Shown: positions 1-12,769 of the stretch, piece by piece
Layout of the letters: each line of letters opens with the position of its first letter
Position numbering within the stretch: the first letter of the stretch is position 1
Source of the DNA: Ilex aquifolium
Taxonomy: Eukaryota; Streptophyta; Magnoliopsida; Aquifoliales; Aquifoliaceae
NCBI GenBank assembly: GCA_951799425.1
Contig: OX637406.1
Location: 25,166,390-25,230,389, forward strand
Direction of reading: 5' to 3'
Length of the DNA: 64,000 nt
Translations under genes and position numbers: made by a program
Notes under the pieces: generated by a model
The model's input: the letters and a program-made list of their open reading frames with translations, nothing else
Database searches by the model: none
What the model was told of the DNA's origin: nothing

Positions 1-175
1 ACCACGATGCAACCAGAATTACCCTCCAGGTGATTGTTATAAGTTTGAATTTCTTTCTCTTATTATTATGTAAGTTTTATGGGCATTATTGCTTGCACAA
101 TGTTGCAAGAAAAATTTGTATGTGTACGTCAACTTCTAAGAACTAAATCTGACTAGGCAATTTGATATTTGTAGT

Positions 176-3100
176 GTTGATGCACCAAAAGAAGGTGTAT
201 GTATGAGTATAGAAGTTGATCCTCGAGCACATAGATTAGAAGTTCGTCATTCCCTTGGGAGCATGAAAGTACCATGTCGTTTTTGTTCAACCATGCATTG
301 GCTTGATGAAAGATTAAAATCATCATCTGTATCAAATCCTCTTTTTGGAACATGTTGTCTACAAGGAAAGATTTGACTACCTCCACTTCTTGCACCCCCT
401 CCATCAATTCGAGCATTGTATAATGACAATGATGACCAATCAAAATCATTTCAACAACATATACGAGAGTATAATACAACAAATATTTTTACAAGTCTTG
501 GTGCTACACTAGACTCGAGATTAACAGCTGTACGGGGCCCTACATCATTACCATTCACGGCGAATTACACCATCGAACAGGATCACTTATACCACAAACT
601 GGGCATGAAGCAACATACTGTCAACTATATATATATGACCCTAATTCAGCTTTAAATGCTCGCTGCCATAGAAATCCTCATTTGAGAAGGGATGTATTCA
701 TAACAATTCAAGATTTTTGTTGCACACTAATCCATTTCCAGCTAAATTCCAACAAGTTTATGCCATCTTAAATCAGGTAGAATTGTTCGGCCAAGATTTA
801 CCTGCTCATCTTCATTACAGCACAAAGAGATCGACGACGATATAATCTCCTAGTAGCAGATGAGATTGCAGTAATTTTACCGGGCGATGGAACTGAGTCA
901 AGTGGAATGAGATACATTATTGTAAATCTAAGAGGGAATAATGGGTTGATGTAAATTAATGAATGTCACCCGACATATTTACCATTGTATTATATTTTAT
1001 TATCCCCTCATGATGAGCTTGGATGGGAACCTGAGTTTAAACAATGGGACGTCTTACATGGTCAGCCTTCAACTACTAGACTCACTCATATGCAATTTTA
1101 CAGCTATCGTTTGTTTGAACGCCCTACCGAGTATTCAACAATTTTGAGAGGAGGCAAGCTATTCCAAGAGTTTGTAGTAGATGTTTGGGCCTCAACTGAA
1201 CAACACCAGTTGACGTACTACAAGCTTAACCAAGGAAAACTTCGTGAAGAACTTTACCAAGGTCTGACAAATGTTAATACAGACGAGTTGGGCCCTGAAC
1301 AAATTGGTCAACACATGATTTTGCCATCTTCTTTCACTGGTAGTGCAAGACATATGTTTGAGGTCTTTCAAGATTCAATGCCTATCACGCGATATAACCA
1401 ACACTCAGATATTTTCCTCACCATGACTGCAAATCCCAATTGGCCTGAAATTACTTCAGCTTTGTTGCCATATCAGAACTCTCTTGATCGTCTTGATTTG
1501 GTTGCACGTGTTTTTGAGTTAAAGAGACGTGATTTGATGAAGGAGATAGAAACAAAGCAAGTATTTGGCAAAAAAAATAGCACATGTATTCACAATTGAA
1601 TTTCAAAAATGGGGGCTACCGCATATGCATGTTCTTATGTTTCTTCATGGTGCAGACAAAATTCAGACATGTGTCCAGGTTGACAAAGCGGTTTGTGCTG
1701 AATTTTCAAGTTATGGCAATGATCCATCCTTTTTGAAACGATCAAGAGTTTTATGGTACATGGACCATGTGGTGCTTGAAATCCGCAAACATCATGTATG
1801 AAAAATGGTATATGCACTAAGAGATACCCTCGAGCCTTTGTGGATTCAACAAGTATTGATGAAGATGGATATCCTGTCTATCGTTGTCGCAATAACGGCC
1901 AAATGTATATTGTGAGGGAACAAGAGGTTGATAATAGGGATGTTGTACCATACAATCCCTATCTATCAAGAATGTTCAACGGTCACTTTAATGTAGAAGT
2001 GTGTGCAGGTTTGAGATGCGTGAAATATATTCATAAGTATATCTATAAAGGTTATGATTGTACAACCATGGTGTTGGAAGGAATAAATGAGATTCAACAA
2101 TATCTTGACGCAAGGTATATTGGACCACCAGAAGTTGTTTGGCGATTATTTGGTAATCCGATGCATGAAGAGATTCCAACGGTTGTACAATTGACACTTC
2201 ATTTGTCTGGTATGCACCATGTTGTCTTTAATCATGCACAACCATTTGATACAATCTTTTCTAAAGCAGGACAAGAGGATACAACTCTGACTGATTTTTT
2301 TAAGTGTTGTGATTCCAATGAATCGGCACACGCGTTAACCTATCAAGAATTTCCCCAGAAATTTGTTTGGAATAAGACAACGAAAATGTGGACTCCATGA
2401 CAAATGGGATATACAATTGGTAGAATGTACTTTGCTAGCCCTAATTCAGGTGAACAATTTTATCTACGTCTTTTACTCGCTGTTGTTAAAGGACCAATAT
2501 CATTTGATTCCTTACGCACGGTCAACAATATTGAGTACAAGACGTTCAAATTAGCATGTGTTGCAAGAGGACTTTTAGAAGATGATGAAGAATGGATACA
2601 ATGTCTTCAAGAGGCTTCAATTATGAATACGGGTTATCAATTGAGGAGATTGTGTAGTATAATTCTTACAGAATGCTCTCCACTTTATCCACTTGCATTA
2701 TGGAATTAATTTTCAAAGCAGATATGTGATGACCTTGCACACAAGATTCGTACGGTTTTTGGCATTATGAGTCCAACTCAAGATCAGATAGAAGATTATG
2801 ACTTATATCTGATGAATCAACTTCTCCATGAGTCAGGCAAGGGTTTAATTGATTTTTCACTTATGCCACAACCAATTGGGAACTGGAATGTAATTGTTGG
2901 TAACAAATTGTTATTTAAACATCAACAACTCCAGAATGAAGTGCAACAAACAATTTTAGAAATTGATATTGACTGCCTTAATGATGCACAACGCAATGCT
3001 TATGCTACAATCACTTTGTCTGTATTTGACAATAAGGGAACTACATTCTTCTTGAATGGGAGTGTCGAAACAAGAAAGACATTTCTATACAATACAGTTG

Positions 3101-3921
3101 CTACTAAATTGCGTAGTCTTGGATATGTTGTTGTTGTCGTGGCTTCTTCCGATATTGCATCATTATTATTAGTTGGAGGCCGCACCGCACATTCAACATT
3201 TTGTATTCGTTTGGAAGTGCTTGAGAATTTGGTTTGTGGATTTACCAAGCAATCAATGCATGCAGAGTTGTTCAGAAAAACAAAACTCATAATATGGGAT
3301 GAAGTTCCTATGCAGCATAGATTTTGTGTTGAGGTAGTAGATCGTACACTCCGGGATATTTGTGACAGCAAAAAGTCATTTGGGGATATTACTGTCGTTC
3401 TTGGTGGAGACTTTTGGTAAATCTTGCCAGTTATACCAAGAGGAGTTCGCGAGCAATTTGTAGGTGCTTCATTGAGACGGTCTATGTCATCGAGGGATAT
3501 ACATGTTTTGGCCTTGGATTTAAACATGCGTTTGAATAGAATAGATGTTGGAAATGCAGATTTTGCAAATTTCTTAATGGAGGTAACATTTCATTGACCT
3601 CCAATTTTGTGAATATGTATTGAATATATTGATTTTGATTATTCACTAATTTTATTTTTTTATTTTAGATTGGCACCAACCCACGAGAATTATAGAACTT
3701 CCATCAACAATACACAAATATCATAATCTCCACGAATTGATTTACAGTGTTTTTCCACGATTAAAAGTGGTTGGTACAATAACCTCAGAATTTCTAACTG
3801 AACGGGTGATACTTTCTGCCCGCAATGACGACGTCAGTGCTATAAATGCCGCAACATTGCAAATTTGTCCCGGAGAGACAATTACATATTTAGCTACAGA
3901 CAAAATGTTAGACATCTTCTG
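176..3921 (+). pseudogene. Helitron Rep/helicase (RepHel) pseudogene
   Basis: This is a broken transposase gene. From the N-terminus: a CRFC..MHW cysteine/histidine motif near 265-300 (typical Helitron zinc finger); the FTSLGATLD..RGPTSLPF block (about 485-555); the Helitron-like N domain (985-1590); the HUH motif GLPHMHV (about 1611-1632); and the Rep tyrosine block KYIHKYIYKG (about 2023-2053). The PIF1-type helicase (2767-3420) has a degenerate Walker A (GSVETRKT, about 3058-3081) and a Walker B WDE (about 3296-3304). The helicase continues across an intron to about 3921. Disruptions include in-frame stops at 374-376, 952-954, 2398-2400 and 3418-3420, and frame changes near 565, 1570-1600 and 1765-1800. 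The later helicase motifs (after about 3930) are not recognisable. In the family this protein nicks and unwinds DNA for rolling-circle transposition; this copy cannot make a full product. Confidence 0.85.
3583..3668 (+). other. Probable spliceosomal intron in the Helitron helicase gene
   Basis: An 86-bp T-rich segment begins GTAACA and ends TTTTTATTTTAG. Removing it joins ..FANFLME to IGTNPRE.., a continuity expected for Helitron helicases. Both splice sites fit plant consensus. It is inferred from the translation only. Confidence 0.65.
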
Positions 3922-4653
3922 ATCGTTTACTATCTAGATGCACATCTTCTGATCGTTTACACATCCTTCTCCCTGAAGATGGGTCGAACTGCACAACAAA
4001 TATTGTGTACTCTGAGGTTTTGTTGTAATGTTCTGTATTCTACAAGGACGAAATGGTATAAATCATTTGCAAGTTTATTTCTGTTGATTGCAAACATTTT
4101 AACAATGTTATTTTATTGATACAATTTTATTCAATCTCTATAGAATTGGGATGAAAAAGTGCATGAGTTAAAAAGACTAAATACAACCCATCTTTTTCGA
4201 TGAGATTGTTTGAATAAGGTAACTAAATTTATTTTTTATAGTTTATTTTTTATTTCCAAGTTTATAATTTTAAAATTCATGTCGTGTACTAAATTTAACT
4301 ATTTTTGTAAATACTAGATTGTTGTACATTCCCCCAATTGGAAGACGCAGATTTGAATTGATACAATGACATTCAAGGGTGTGCTGGAGAGAGAGTATTT
4401 GCAATGACGTGCAGATAAATAACCATTTTGATAAACTAGATTAAAGAATGACACATTTTGCAAATGTACTATATATAATTACGTTTTGTGGTCATTCTTT
4501 AATCTTATTTATGTTTAGGCATAACTATGGATTTATTTTGCAATGGTAAATAGTTCGAAATAGGCAGAACAATGGTTATTATTGTTGTGATGTCTAAAGC
4601 AATTGGTAAATAGTCATGTTTAGGCATGACGATGGTTAATATTATGATGTTTT

Positions 4654-5310
4654 TGTGGTAATCAACATGCATATGACATGGTTTGGTTATGATTATAAAA
4701 TATATAAGTTTTGTAGACAGGTTGGTATATTTGTGGTATCATACTTTCAAAGGATACTCTACTGAAAAATTGAAGTTTCTTACATTGATTTCAATTTCTC
4801 TCATTACTTGGTTTTTGAATTAAGCAAATTTTTTAGTGACCCAAAATGTAATTCAATACCTCTTGCTTGGTTTTTGTTCATTCATTGAGATAGCGATTGA
4901 TTTATAAGTAGTTTATGTCATTTTCTTGTGTGATTAAAGTAGTCTGTGATTGAAAAATTTTATGGGTTTATTTCAATTTTTTAAGAATCTTATGTTATGT
5001 CTGTCATTTTTACAAGTATTGATATAGTTGTTTGTGTATGAAGAATGGTGTTGTGGTAATTGGTACATAGTTGGATTTTAGTGTACATATGACATGATTT
5101 GATTATGATTACGAAATATATAAGTTTTGTAGACAGGTTAATATATTTGTTGCATCATATTTTCAGAGGATACTCTGTCAAAAATTTGAAAGTTTCTTAC
5201 ATTGATTTCAATTTCTCTCAGTAATATAAACCAAAAAAGAGCTTGGTTTTTGAGTTGGGCAAATTTTAGAATAACCCAAAATGTAATTCAATACCTCTTG
5301 GTTTTTGTTT
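4654..5310. repeat. Imperfect tandem duplication in the Helitron 3' non-coding region
   Basis: Two diverged copies of a block of about 230-260 bp lie at about 4654-4880 and 5051-5310. Both contain CATATGACATG, ATATATAAGTTTTGTAGACAGG, GATACTCT and CCCAAAATGTAATTCAATACC-type segments in the same order. A fainter third echo is near 5595-5665. No coding capacity is seen. Confidence 0.75.
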
Positions 5311-5849
5311 ATATTATTTTGTTGTGTGATTAAAGTTGTTTGTCTATCACTCTTACAAGTATTCATATAGTTGTTCGTGTAGGAAAAATGATTTTCTATT
5401 ATTTTACATGCATATATTATTGTACAGACACGTACATTTTACTTGGTTCATTGTATAGACACCACAAATTGTTTTGTGGGTCTTCGTTTAAAATAGATAA
5501 CACAATTGATTGAATTAATGCAATATAAGTTGAGGATTGCAATTGGTTTCACAGTTTGTTTGTTTTTTAGATGGTGGATTGTGTAATTAGTTAGTATATT
5601 ATTGATTGTCTATACAAGCTGATATTCTATTGGGATCATATTTTTAGAGGAAATTATGTCCAAATATTTTTCAAAGAACAAAATAAATATTTTTAGATTA
5701 AATAACATAAATGGTACATTAAGGCTTTAACCATCTCTCTAATAATTGAAACGAAAGCATTTTGACCCTTTTTATTTCACTAAAATCATGACATTAAAAA
5801 TGAACAAACGATTTTCAGCTTAATGCATATTTATATTCATTGTTTGATT

Positions 5850-6727
5850 ATTTCGTGTTTAAGAACTATGTACAGTGTCTTCAGACACGTGATATAGGGT
5901 GAGTTTATGCTTTCAGTTTAGTACGTGTCCGAATTCAGTGCTTGATTATTTCGCGTTCAAATTCAATGTTCGATTTTTTTTAGTTGCACCGTGCCTTGAG
6001 GCACGGGTTATCCCTAGTATACTAATATTATACGAGGATCCGATAATCTGGTCTTCTGTGTATAAGCCGAACTCTACACACCAGATTATGTACAATATAA
6101 AATATAAGACACATATGCATACCATATATTAAATATAATGCAAATATTTTACCCATATAGATTCTCAATAAAATGGAAAGAACAAACTTTTATTAATTAA
6201 TAAAACGAGTTTCACTATAAAAAGCAAGCTTTTAGTATACTACTCTATCACAAACTCCATTGACGAATGAGAAGAGAAGGTCGGGATAATTTCGTGTTTA
6301 AGAACTATGTACAGTGTCTTCAGACACGTGATATAGGGTGAGTTTATGCTTTCAGTTTAGTACGTGTCCGAATTCAGTGCTTGATTATTTCGCGTTCAAA
6401 TTCAATGTTCGATTTTTTTTAGTTGCACCGTGCCTTGAGGCACGGGTTATCCCTAGTATACTAATATTATACGAGGATCCGATAATCTGGTCTTCTGTGT
6501 ATAAGCCGAACTCTACACACCAGATTATGTACAATATAAAATATAAGACACATATGCATACCATATATTAAATATAATGCAAATATTTTACCCATATAGA
6601 TTCTCAATAAAATGGAAAGAACAAACTTTTATTAATTAATAAAACGAGTTTCACTATAAAAAGCAAGCTTTTAGTATACTACTCTATCACAAACTCCATT
6701 GACGAATGAGAAGAGAAGGTCGGGATA
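5850..6727. repeat. Near-perfect 439-bp tandem duplication spanning the Helitron 3' end
   Basis: Copy 1 is 5850-6288 and copy 2 is 6289-6727. By eye the copies are identical throughout. Each contains about 168 bp of Helitron 3' end plus about 271 bp of downstream flanking DNA. The identical 77-aa reading frames at 5899-6132 and 6338-6571 are a by-product of this duplication and do not look like a protein family. The duplication arose after the Helitron had inserted. Confidence 0.92.
5875..6017 (+). other. Helitron 3' terminus with a second upstream hairpin
   Basis: The terminal hairpin (5989-6006, 7-bp stem, TTGA loop) is followed by GTTATCC and CTAG (6014-6017). About 100 bp upstream is a related module: TTGATTATTTCG.. 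and a 5-bp stem hairpin GTGTC/GACAC with a TTCA loop (5875-5888), followed by GTGATATAGGG. The shared preceding words suggest a tandem duplication of the terminal module. The hairpin is the presumed termination signal for rolling-circle transposition in this family. Confidence 0.75.
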
Positions 6728-6924
6728 ATGACAAAAAAGCAGACTGAGGACGGATTATATAAGTACGAAGAACAAATCGTTATAATGATTTGAAGATATG
6801 GACGAATCGCGTGACAATCATTATCTGCAGATTTGGAAAGACGAAGGATAGACTGAAGGATTACACGTGGAAGATTAGCCGCAATTCCTGAGCTTCACGA
6901 CCAATGGTGGGATGACAGCTAGGG

Positions 6925-7220
6925 TTGTTAGTCGAACGAGTCCGAGCCGAACTTGAAAAACTTGTTTCTTAATCGAGCCTAAAAAATTGTTCAACCTCGG
7001 CTCGTTTAGGAAACGAGCCGAGCCTGAACGAGCTAAAAACAAGTCAAGCCCGAGCCGAGCCCGAGTATTTGCACATAAACGAGCCGAGTCTATCGAGTTT
7101 GAGCCGAGCTTGTAGGACTTATTTTCTAAACGAGCCTAAAAACTTGTTCAAGTTTGGGCTTGTTTAGAAAACGAACCGAGCCTGAACGAGCCGAGCTCAA
7201 GCCAAACTCGAGTAGCTCAG
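6925..7220. repeat. Short-period GC-richer repeat block (CGAGCC/GAGCCGAGC words)
   Basis: Repeated words such as AACGAGCCGAGC and GCCTGAACGAGC recur on both strands. A perfect palindrome (GGCTCGTTT/AAACGAGCC arms) sits at 6999-7019. The composition contrasts with the A+T-rich surroundings. Blocks of this type are common in plant intergenic DNA, probably as parts of non-autonomous elements, but no ends or target duplications were identified. Confidence 0.55.
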
Positions 7221-10200
7221 TTTGATTAACAGCCAGCCAAGCAGGGCAAGTGTAGTGGCAAAAGCTTAAATTCAAAAGAACCAAAACAATGCCCCAAATA
7301 TGAAATATTCAGTTGCATCACTTTTAGGAAAGGGGGGGGGGGGTAATGTTTACACTCAAAAATAGCAACATCAGAGGGTGACAAGTGAAAAAGATCCAAC
7401 AGTTATGAAAGATTCTATGAGAGTCCACGATTGACAAAACAATTACGGGAGTAAGACTCTAAGAATCCTGAGAATTGGAGAGACGTGACATCATGAGCCG
7501 CCAATTGAAGACAGTTCAGCGCACGTCTATGCATCTCGAGGGTAAAAGGCCATGATCATAGTAATGGCCGAAAAAAATGGCTTCGACAGTTGGAAGTCAT
7601 CCCCATAAAGAACATAGGTCAAGCCACAGAGAAGGGATCCACGATCAAACACAACAAACTCTACACAGAGTTAGCCTACCTTATATTCTCTTATTCTTGC
7701 TACTGAGAAACAATATTTTTTTCTTGTAATTCATCACTTCAGTGATATTTTACTACTTTTATTTAATGCTAAGTACGATAACTGTTTCATCTTCTAAATT
7801 TTTTATACTTGATGCTTTGCATTTCAGTGGTTTTTTTAAGTAACCCATTACGTTGTTAGTTGAGAAATTATTTCCAATCCTTAAAACCTCGAAAAGAACC
7901 TAGAGGTAACCTTATGTCTCGCTACAATCGCCTGAATAGTCACAATATTAGAACCTTACACCGGTATGAGTAAATAAAGTCATACGTGTTTGAATTTTAA
8001 GTCCAATTAAACTCTGACCCAATCGCAATCTAAAAATACGTAAAACAATTACATAACGTCCTTTTTTCAAAAGTATGTTCGGAGTAAACTGGTCAAATTT
8101 ATAATATTGCTTTCTTTCGGGTACTGGGAAACAAGCATGATGTGGAATCTGTACAGCAAGTGCTCATCAAAGTCATGGGACCTATGACGCTCATTCAGCT
8201 AGGAACAGTTTGTGCAGTTTATTTATTCATGGAGGTTCCAATTTAAGGTCTATTGGGCACCATCTAAACATCATGAGACGTTTCCATACGGAGCAACAGT
8301 GAAGGTCTAAGATTTCTCCACCAAATGATGTCAAGAAATTCTCATCTACGAGGAATTTCTTCATTATTCCCTCACAAAAATGCTGTTGACAGGGCACATT
8401 GCAGAGCATCATATTTTCGGAATGACTGTAGAATTTATTAGGATTCACAATAGATTTGTTCAAGCTTTTAAACCTTTAGAACTTGATATTAAATTTTTGG
8501 AAATTGGAGGTAACTTTGATAAGATAATCTTACCCTATAATAACTTGGTCTCTGTCAACCACGTACAGTGGTGGTGGCAGTTTGGTGTGCGGGATTTTTA
8601 GAGCCAAAAGCGTTCATATCGACAACAACTATTTTAGGTATCACTACTACACAATAGTATCTTATTTTGTAGGCATGGAGGACATTAAATTGGCCCTATC
8701 TTGAATAAAGCATCAGAAGCATAAGCAGAACAGTCTAAATTACTCAAACAAAGTAGTAAGTAGAGCCGTCACTCTCAACCACCATGGATGAAGAATGAGC
8801 GAGCAACATTAGTTACAATTCAAACAACAGGCTTATACATATAAAGAGTGTCAAGTTCCATCTCAAAGTAAAAGTTTGAAGAGAGAGAGAGAGAGAGAGA
8901 GAGAAATGAAGATGGGGATAAGGATAAGGATTGACTAGAGTCCTAGATGAAGATGAAGATGAGGATGAGGATGACCTGAGTCATAACCATGGCTTATGTG
9001 TTAAAGAGAACAACCCAAGAGACCCAAAATATATCCCTGGGGTTACCTCATGATGCATTTGAGCTCCACACCATTGATGGAGTTATCAAAAGGCTGATGA
9101 AACATGGCAAAAGCTGACACTATCCCTCCTAAAGTTTAGTAAATTGGGGCTAAAACTCCCAAAGCTTAGCCACAGTGAATATTGTACAAAGTAAAAAAAT
9201 TGGAAGAGTTTGTGACACCCTCTCCCCTTACCCTAAGGAGAGAGAATGGACTTGTTAGACACAAAATGTGTGAGTTAAAATAAGGTAGGTCAAGTTTTTG
9301 AAAAAGACATGACTAGTCGTAGTTATAAAAATCCAAAGACTAGGGTTGTCGTTAACACAAAACAAAAATTTGGGGCATCCCATGCCCATGATTCTCCTAA
9401 ACTGCAAGTACATCTAAAAGAACTTAGCTAAATGTTGGAGGGATTAGCCATTTCATGATCATTGTGAAGTAAGTTAAAAGACTTGCTATTTATGTTGATG
9501 CATATACAATATTTTGCAAGCCATGTCAATGTTGTTTTGGTTAGCCTTTCCAAGGCCAAAGTGCAAAAAAAAGAGTTGTTTTTTCTTAGCCTGTCCAGGG
9601 CTAAAGACTAAAGTTAGAGATATTGGGTGCAACTTAGAGCTTTCCATACCCTGAGTTGGTGATGAGATGCACATGCATGCTTGGGTTCTCTTGTAGGAAC
9701 CTTTCCTTCCAAGAAAACAAATGGGAAGATGGAGAACTTCCCTCCAAATTCGGATGCAACCCTTATGGGGGGCTTCTATGTTCGGTAAGGCCCAAATGTG
9801 ATGCATAGGCCTCCATGAGAGACAAGAAATAAAGAGAGAGAGAACCATGGTTAGGCCAAAGGTTGTGCAGAAGCTCAAAGGAAGTAGTGGATTGAATCTC
9901 TTAGCGATGGGGTATAGGCGCATGTAGAGTCGTGGTCACGCCTGTGGCACAGCAAAACAAACTGTCAAACATATTAGTACCTCTTGCCCAATATAAACCT
10001 TGTTAAAAAAAAAAGAGAGAGAGAGAGACATATACATCCATGTATGCGTGCGTGCATGTGTGTGTATATATAAATTTATACAAAGGGAAATTATGAAGAT
10101 GAATCATCTTCCACTCTGTATCACATAATAACGTAATTTTTATATTTCTTACTTTTCTTTGTGGGTGCTACAACAAAAATAACAATGTCCATTACTAGAT

Positions 10201-10982
10201 GGATTAATGACACTCGCATATAATATTTCTATAATTGTGATCATAATTGCAATTAGGATGTATTAGGTATTTTATCAACAGATTGCTTACGCAAGCAAAT
10301 CGCATGTGGTGAGTTTCTACAAAAGAACTCACATCTCTACTAATAAGCAACTTTCTAATTTAAAGATTATACAATACTTAAGCTTTTGAGCATTAGGATG
10401 ACCATAAAAAGTACATCTTGGAATTAGGAAAAAAGAAAGTGCAAGAATCTACTTGATCTTCAAAGAGCAAAGAGGGAGATGAAGGCTCAACTCCTCAAGA
10501 ATCATCAGGAAGCAAAAACACTTCCTAATCAAAGTCATCCTTACGAGAGTCTTCTCTAAGAATGGGGGTGGCTGCCGGAGAGAGACACAGGAGAGGTGGT
10601 GGGTGGCGATTTGAATGAAAAATGGAGATGAGTTTGACATGATTGTGATGTGAGAGAGAGGAGGGGGGTATTATAAAAGGAAAATAATAATGTGTGGGGT
10701 ATTGATGGAAATATAAAAATTATGAGTTTCAAGGGGATTTTATATTAGAAATATGCCAATGTTATCAAATTTGGACAACTGCTCAAATGGACTTTGATGT
10801 GAGGGGGAAAATGTGTTGCACAAAACCAAAACTTAAAAGATGGTATTGTTATTTGTCATACTTGAGGGGGTCTATATGATTTGTTGACATACCAAAGGGG
10901 GTGTAGATGTAATGTATCCTATATATTATTGGTTCGATAGACTGTTCTATTGTATATATATCTTGATAAATTTTGAACCCAA
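7221..10982. other. Intergenic DNA with no recognised gene
   Basis: This 3.8-kb stretch has only short open frames without family resemblance. It holds a 12-G run (about 7332-7343), a GA microsatellite (8881-8903), a degenerate GATGAG-rich patch (about 8940-8975), an AG tract (about 10013-10030) and a TG/TA tract (about 10040-10075). It probably contains eroded element remnants that I cannot classify. Confidence 0.5.
8881..8903. repeat. (GA)n microsatellite
   Basis: About 11 uninterrupted GA units. Confidence 0.95.
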
Positions 10983-11086
10983 GAGCAATGTTACTAGGAC
11001 CTAATGTATTAATCTAATTTGTTGACTTAAATTACTATAATTTGGATTGAATTTGCACTCCATCAAAAATTGGAATTTAGTGTTAA
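10983..11086. mobile_element. MITE copy A, left part (split by the copia element)
   Basis: It begins GAGCAATGTTACTAGGACC, which is the inverse of the right end of related copies (..TAATATTGCTC). The body continues after the copia element at 17124. It belongs to the same family as the copies near 18270, 21528 and 21828. Confidence 0.7.
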
Positions 11087-11710
11087 TGTTAGTGTATTTT
11101 AAACAAAAGAATATTTTTTATGTGGGAACTAAATCTCACATCTACCAAATTTCTAAAAGTACTTGAGTATATATATATATATGCTAGTGTTATCTAGCCT
11201 TTGAGTTAAAGTGAGACCTTGGGACTCTCACGCACGCAAGGGTGGAACAAGCGGAGGAGATAACTCCTATATTAAAAATTCAGTTTTTGAATATCAAAGG
11301 TTCTAGCGGCTAGTTTTTCAACAGCTATTTTTTATTTAATTTTCATAGTAATTATCTGATTAGATATGGGAGTAATTATGGAATATTAAACACCTATATT
11401 TTCTGTATATATATTTACATAGTTCATTGTAGAAATATACAATCTGAATATCTACTATATTCTTCTCTATTGCATAAGTTTCTACGCAAAATTGAAAGGT
11501 GTCATGTGAAACTTCTGCTTCATTCGATTGTGCAAATCTGAGTGAAACAAACAGTCAATAGGCTAGGCTATTATATCTTAGGGACGACGCGTTGTTACCT
11601 TCTGCGCTGTGTTTCTTTTATAAAGGGACGCGAATCGTCTTAAGAGAGCGACCTAATCCGCACCTCACTCTACCGTACACTTTATCATTTGGATTCCATT
11701 TTTTCCAATA
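11087..11710 (+). repeat. 5' LTR of copia element C1
   Basis: It starts TGTTAGTGTATTTTAAAC and aligns along its whole length with 16342-17123. It is about 624 bp long. A standard tRNA-iMet primer site is not evident directly after it. Confidence 0.8.
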
Positions 11711-11826
11711 ATTTAAGACGAATCATATCCGATAGAGAATTCTGCGATAACCACTACTACTGTTTTATTTGCTAGATTAAACGATCTTAATAAACCGTTT
11801 TGATTCAGTGGACAGTTCTTCAAAAG

Positions 11827-12750
11827 ATGGGCGAAGAAAGTTATGTTCTATCTCAAATTGATGAAAGTCGCATGAATGCTCACTGCAAAAAATCCAAAGA
11901 AGGTGAACAATGAAGGTATAACTGTAGAAGATCTAGTCGAACATGAAAAGAATTTAGCAATATGAGAGACTGACGAAGATAATTGTCGCAATTATTTGCT
12001 CAATTGTCTTTCTAATGAGCTATATGATTACTATTTAAATTCCTATTCTTCTGCCAAGAAGATATGGAAAGCTTTGGAGACAAAGTACAATACAGAAGAT
12101 GGAGGGACGAAAAAATATACTTGTAGCCGTTAATTTAAATTTCAGATGGTGGAAAAAAAATTTGTAATTGCTCAAATACATGAGCTACAGATGGTTGTTA
12201 ACGAAATTGTGTCCGAAGGAATTAAAGTGGATGAACAGATGCAAGTTGCAGAAGTTATCGACAAACTGCCGGTTTCATTGAAGGAGTACCAAAAGGATCT
12301 TCGTCACAAGCAATTAGAATTACGCATGGTGAATCTGATGACTCGACTTTGAATTGAGAAGGCCAGAAAACAAGAGAAGACCAACGACACTAACGGAAAT
12401 TTCAATGGTAATGGAAACAACAATAAGGTACATTTTATCACATCCAATGATAATGTCTCTAACGGTCAAAATAATAGAAACAGTGCCTATTTAAAGCCTA
12501 GAGGTAATAACATGAAAAATTCAATAAGACTTCAAATAAAAACCATTTTTAAAAAATGAAACCAAGCACCAAACTAAGGACCTCCTTCTAAACAATTACC
12601 ATATAATAAAAATAATCAGTCAAATAATGGTGTTTGTTTTGTGTTTGAAAAACCTGGGTATTTTGTCAAAGATTGTCGTTTTAAAAAACGTGGTTATGCT
12701 CCTCAAACTAGTGTGACTGAGGAACCACTTGTGGCAATGATTATTGAGGT
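11827..12750 (+). pseudogene. Fossil copia gag region of C1
   Basis: Decayed gag. It shows the copia gag feature KLPVSLKEYQKDLRHK and, near 12630-12690, a CCHC-knuckle-like remnant (CFVFEKPGYFVKDC). In the family this gives the capsid/nucleocapsid. It is broken. Confidence 0.7.
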
Positions 12751-12769
12751 TAATTTTATTGAAAATAGT

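Larger units (their letters stand above)
1..6017 (+). mobile_element. Autonomous plant Helitron (rolling-circle transposon), 5' end outside the window
   Basis: The sequence encodes the standard Helitron order: a zinc-finger/Helitron-like N-terminal region, a Rep HUH/tyrosine domain, then a PIF1-type helicase. It ends with a GC-rich hairpin (stem CCGTGCC/GGCACGG, loop TTGA at 5989-6006) followed seven bases later by CTAG and a host T (6014-6018). Helitrons insert between A and T and end in CTRR, so the 3' end is well supported. The matching 5' TC terminus is not visible, so the element starts before base 1. Roughly 1.9 kb of A+T-rich non-coding DNA (about 4.1-6.0 kb) separates the gene from the 3' end. 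The coding region is decayed, so this copy is an inactive relic. Confidence 0.85.

Noticed and set aside
5899-6571. Two identical 77-codon open frames, tempting as a duplicated gene
   Set aside because: They lie across a Helitron 3' end and its flank inside a perfect tandem duplication; the identity is at DNA level and no protein family is suggested.
9486-9923. 145-codon open frame on the - strand
   Set aside because: Composition looks random, there is no recognisable domain, and no promoter or splice context supports a gene.
10334-10349. TCTCTACTAATAAGC after an A, like a Helitron 5' end
   Set aside because: No hairpin + CTAG 3' end could be paired with it nearby; the short match can occur by chance.
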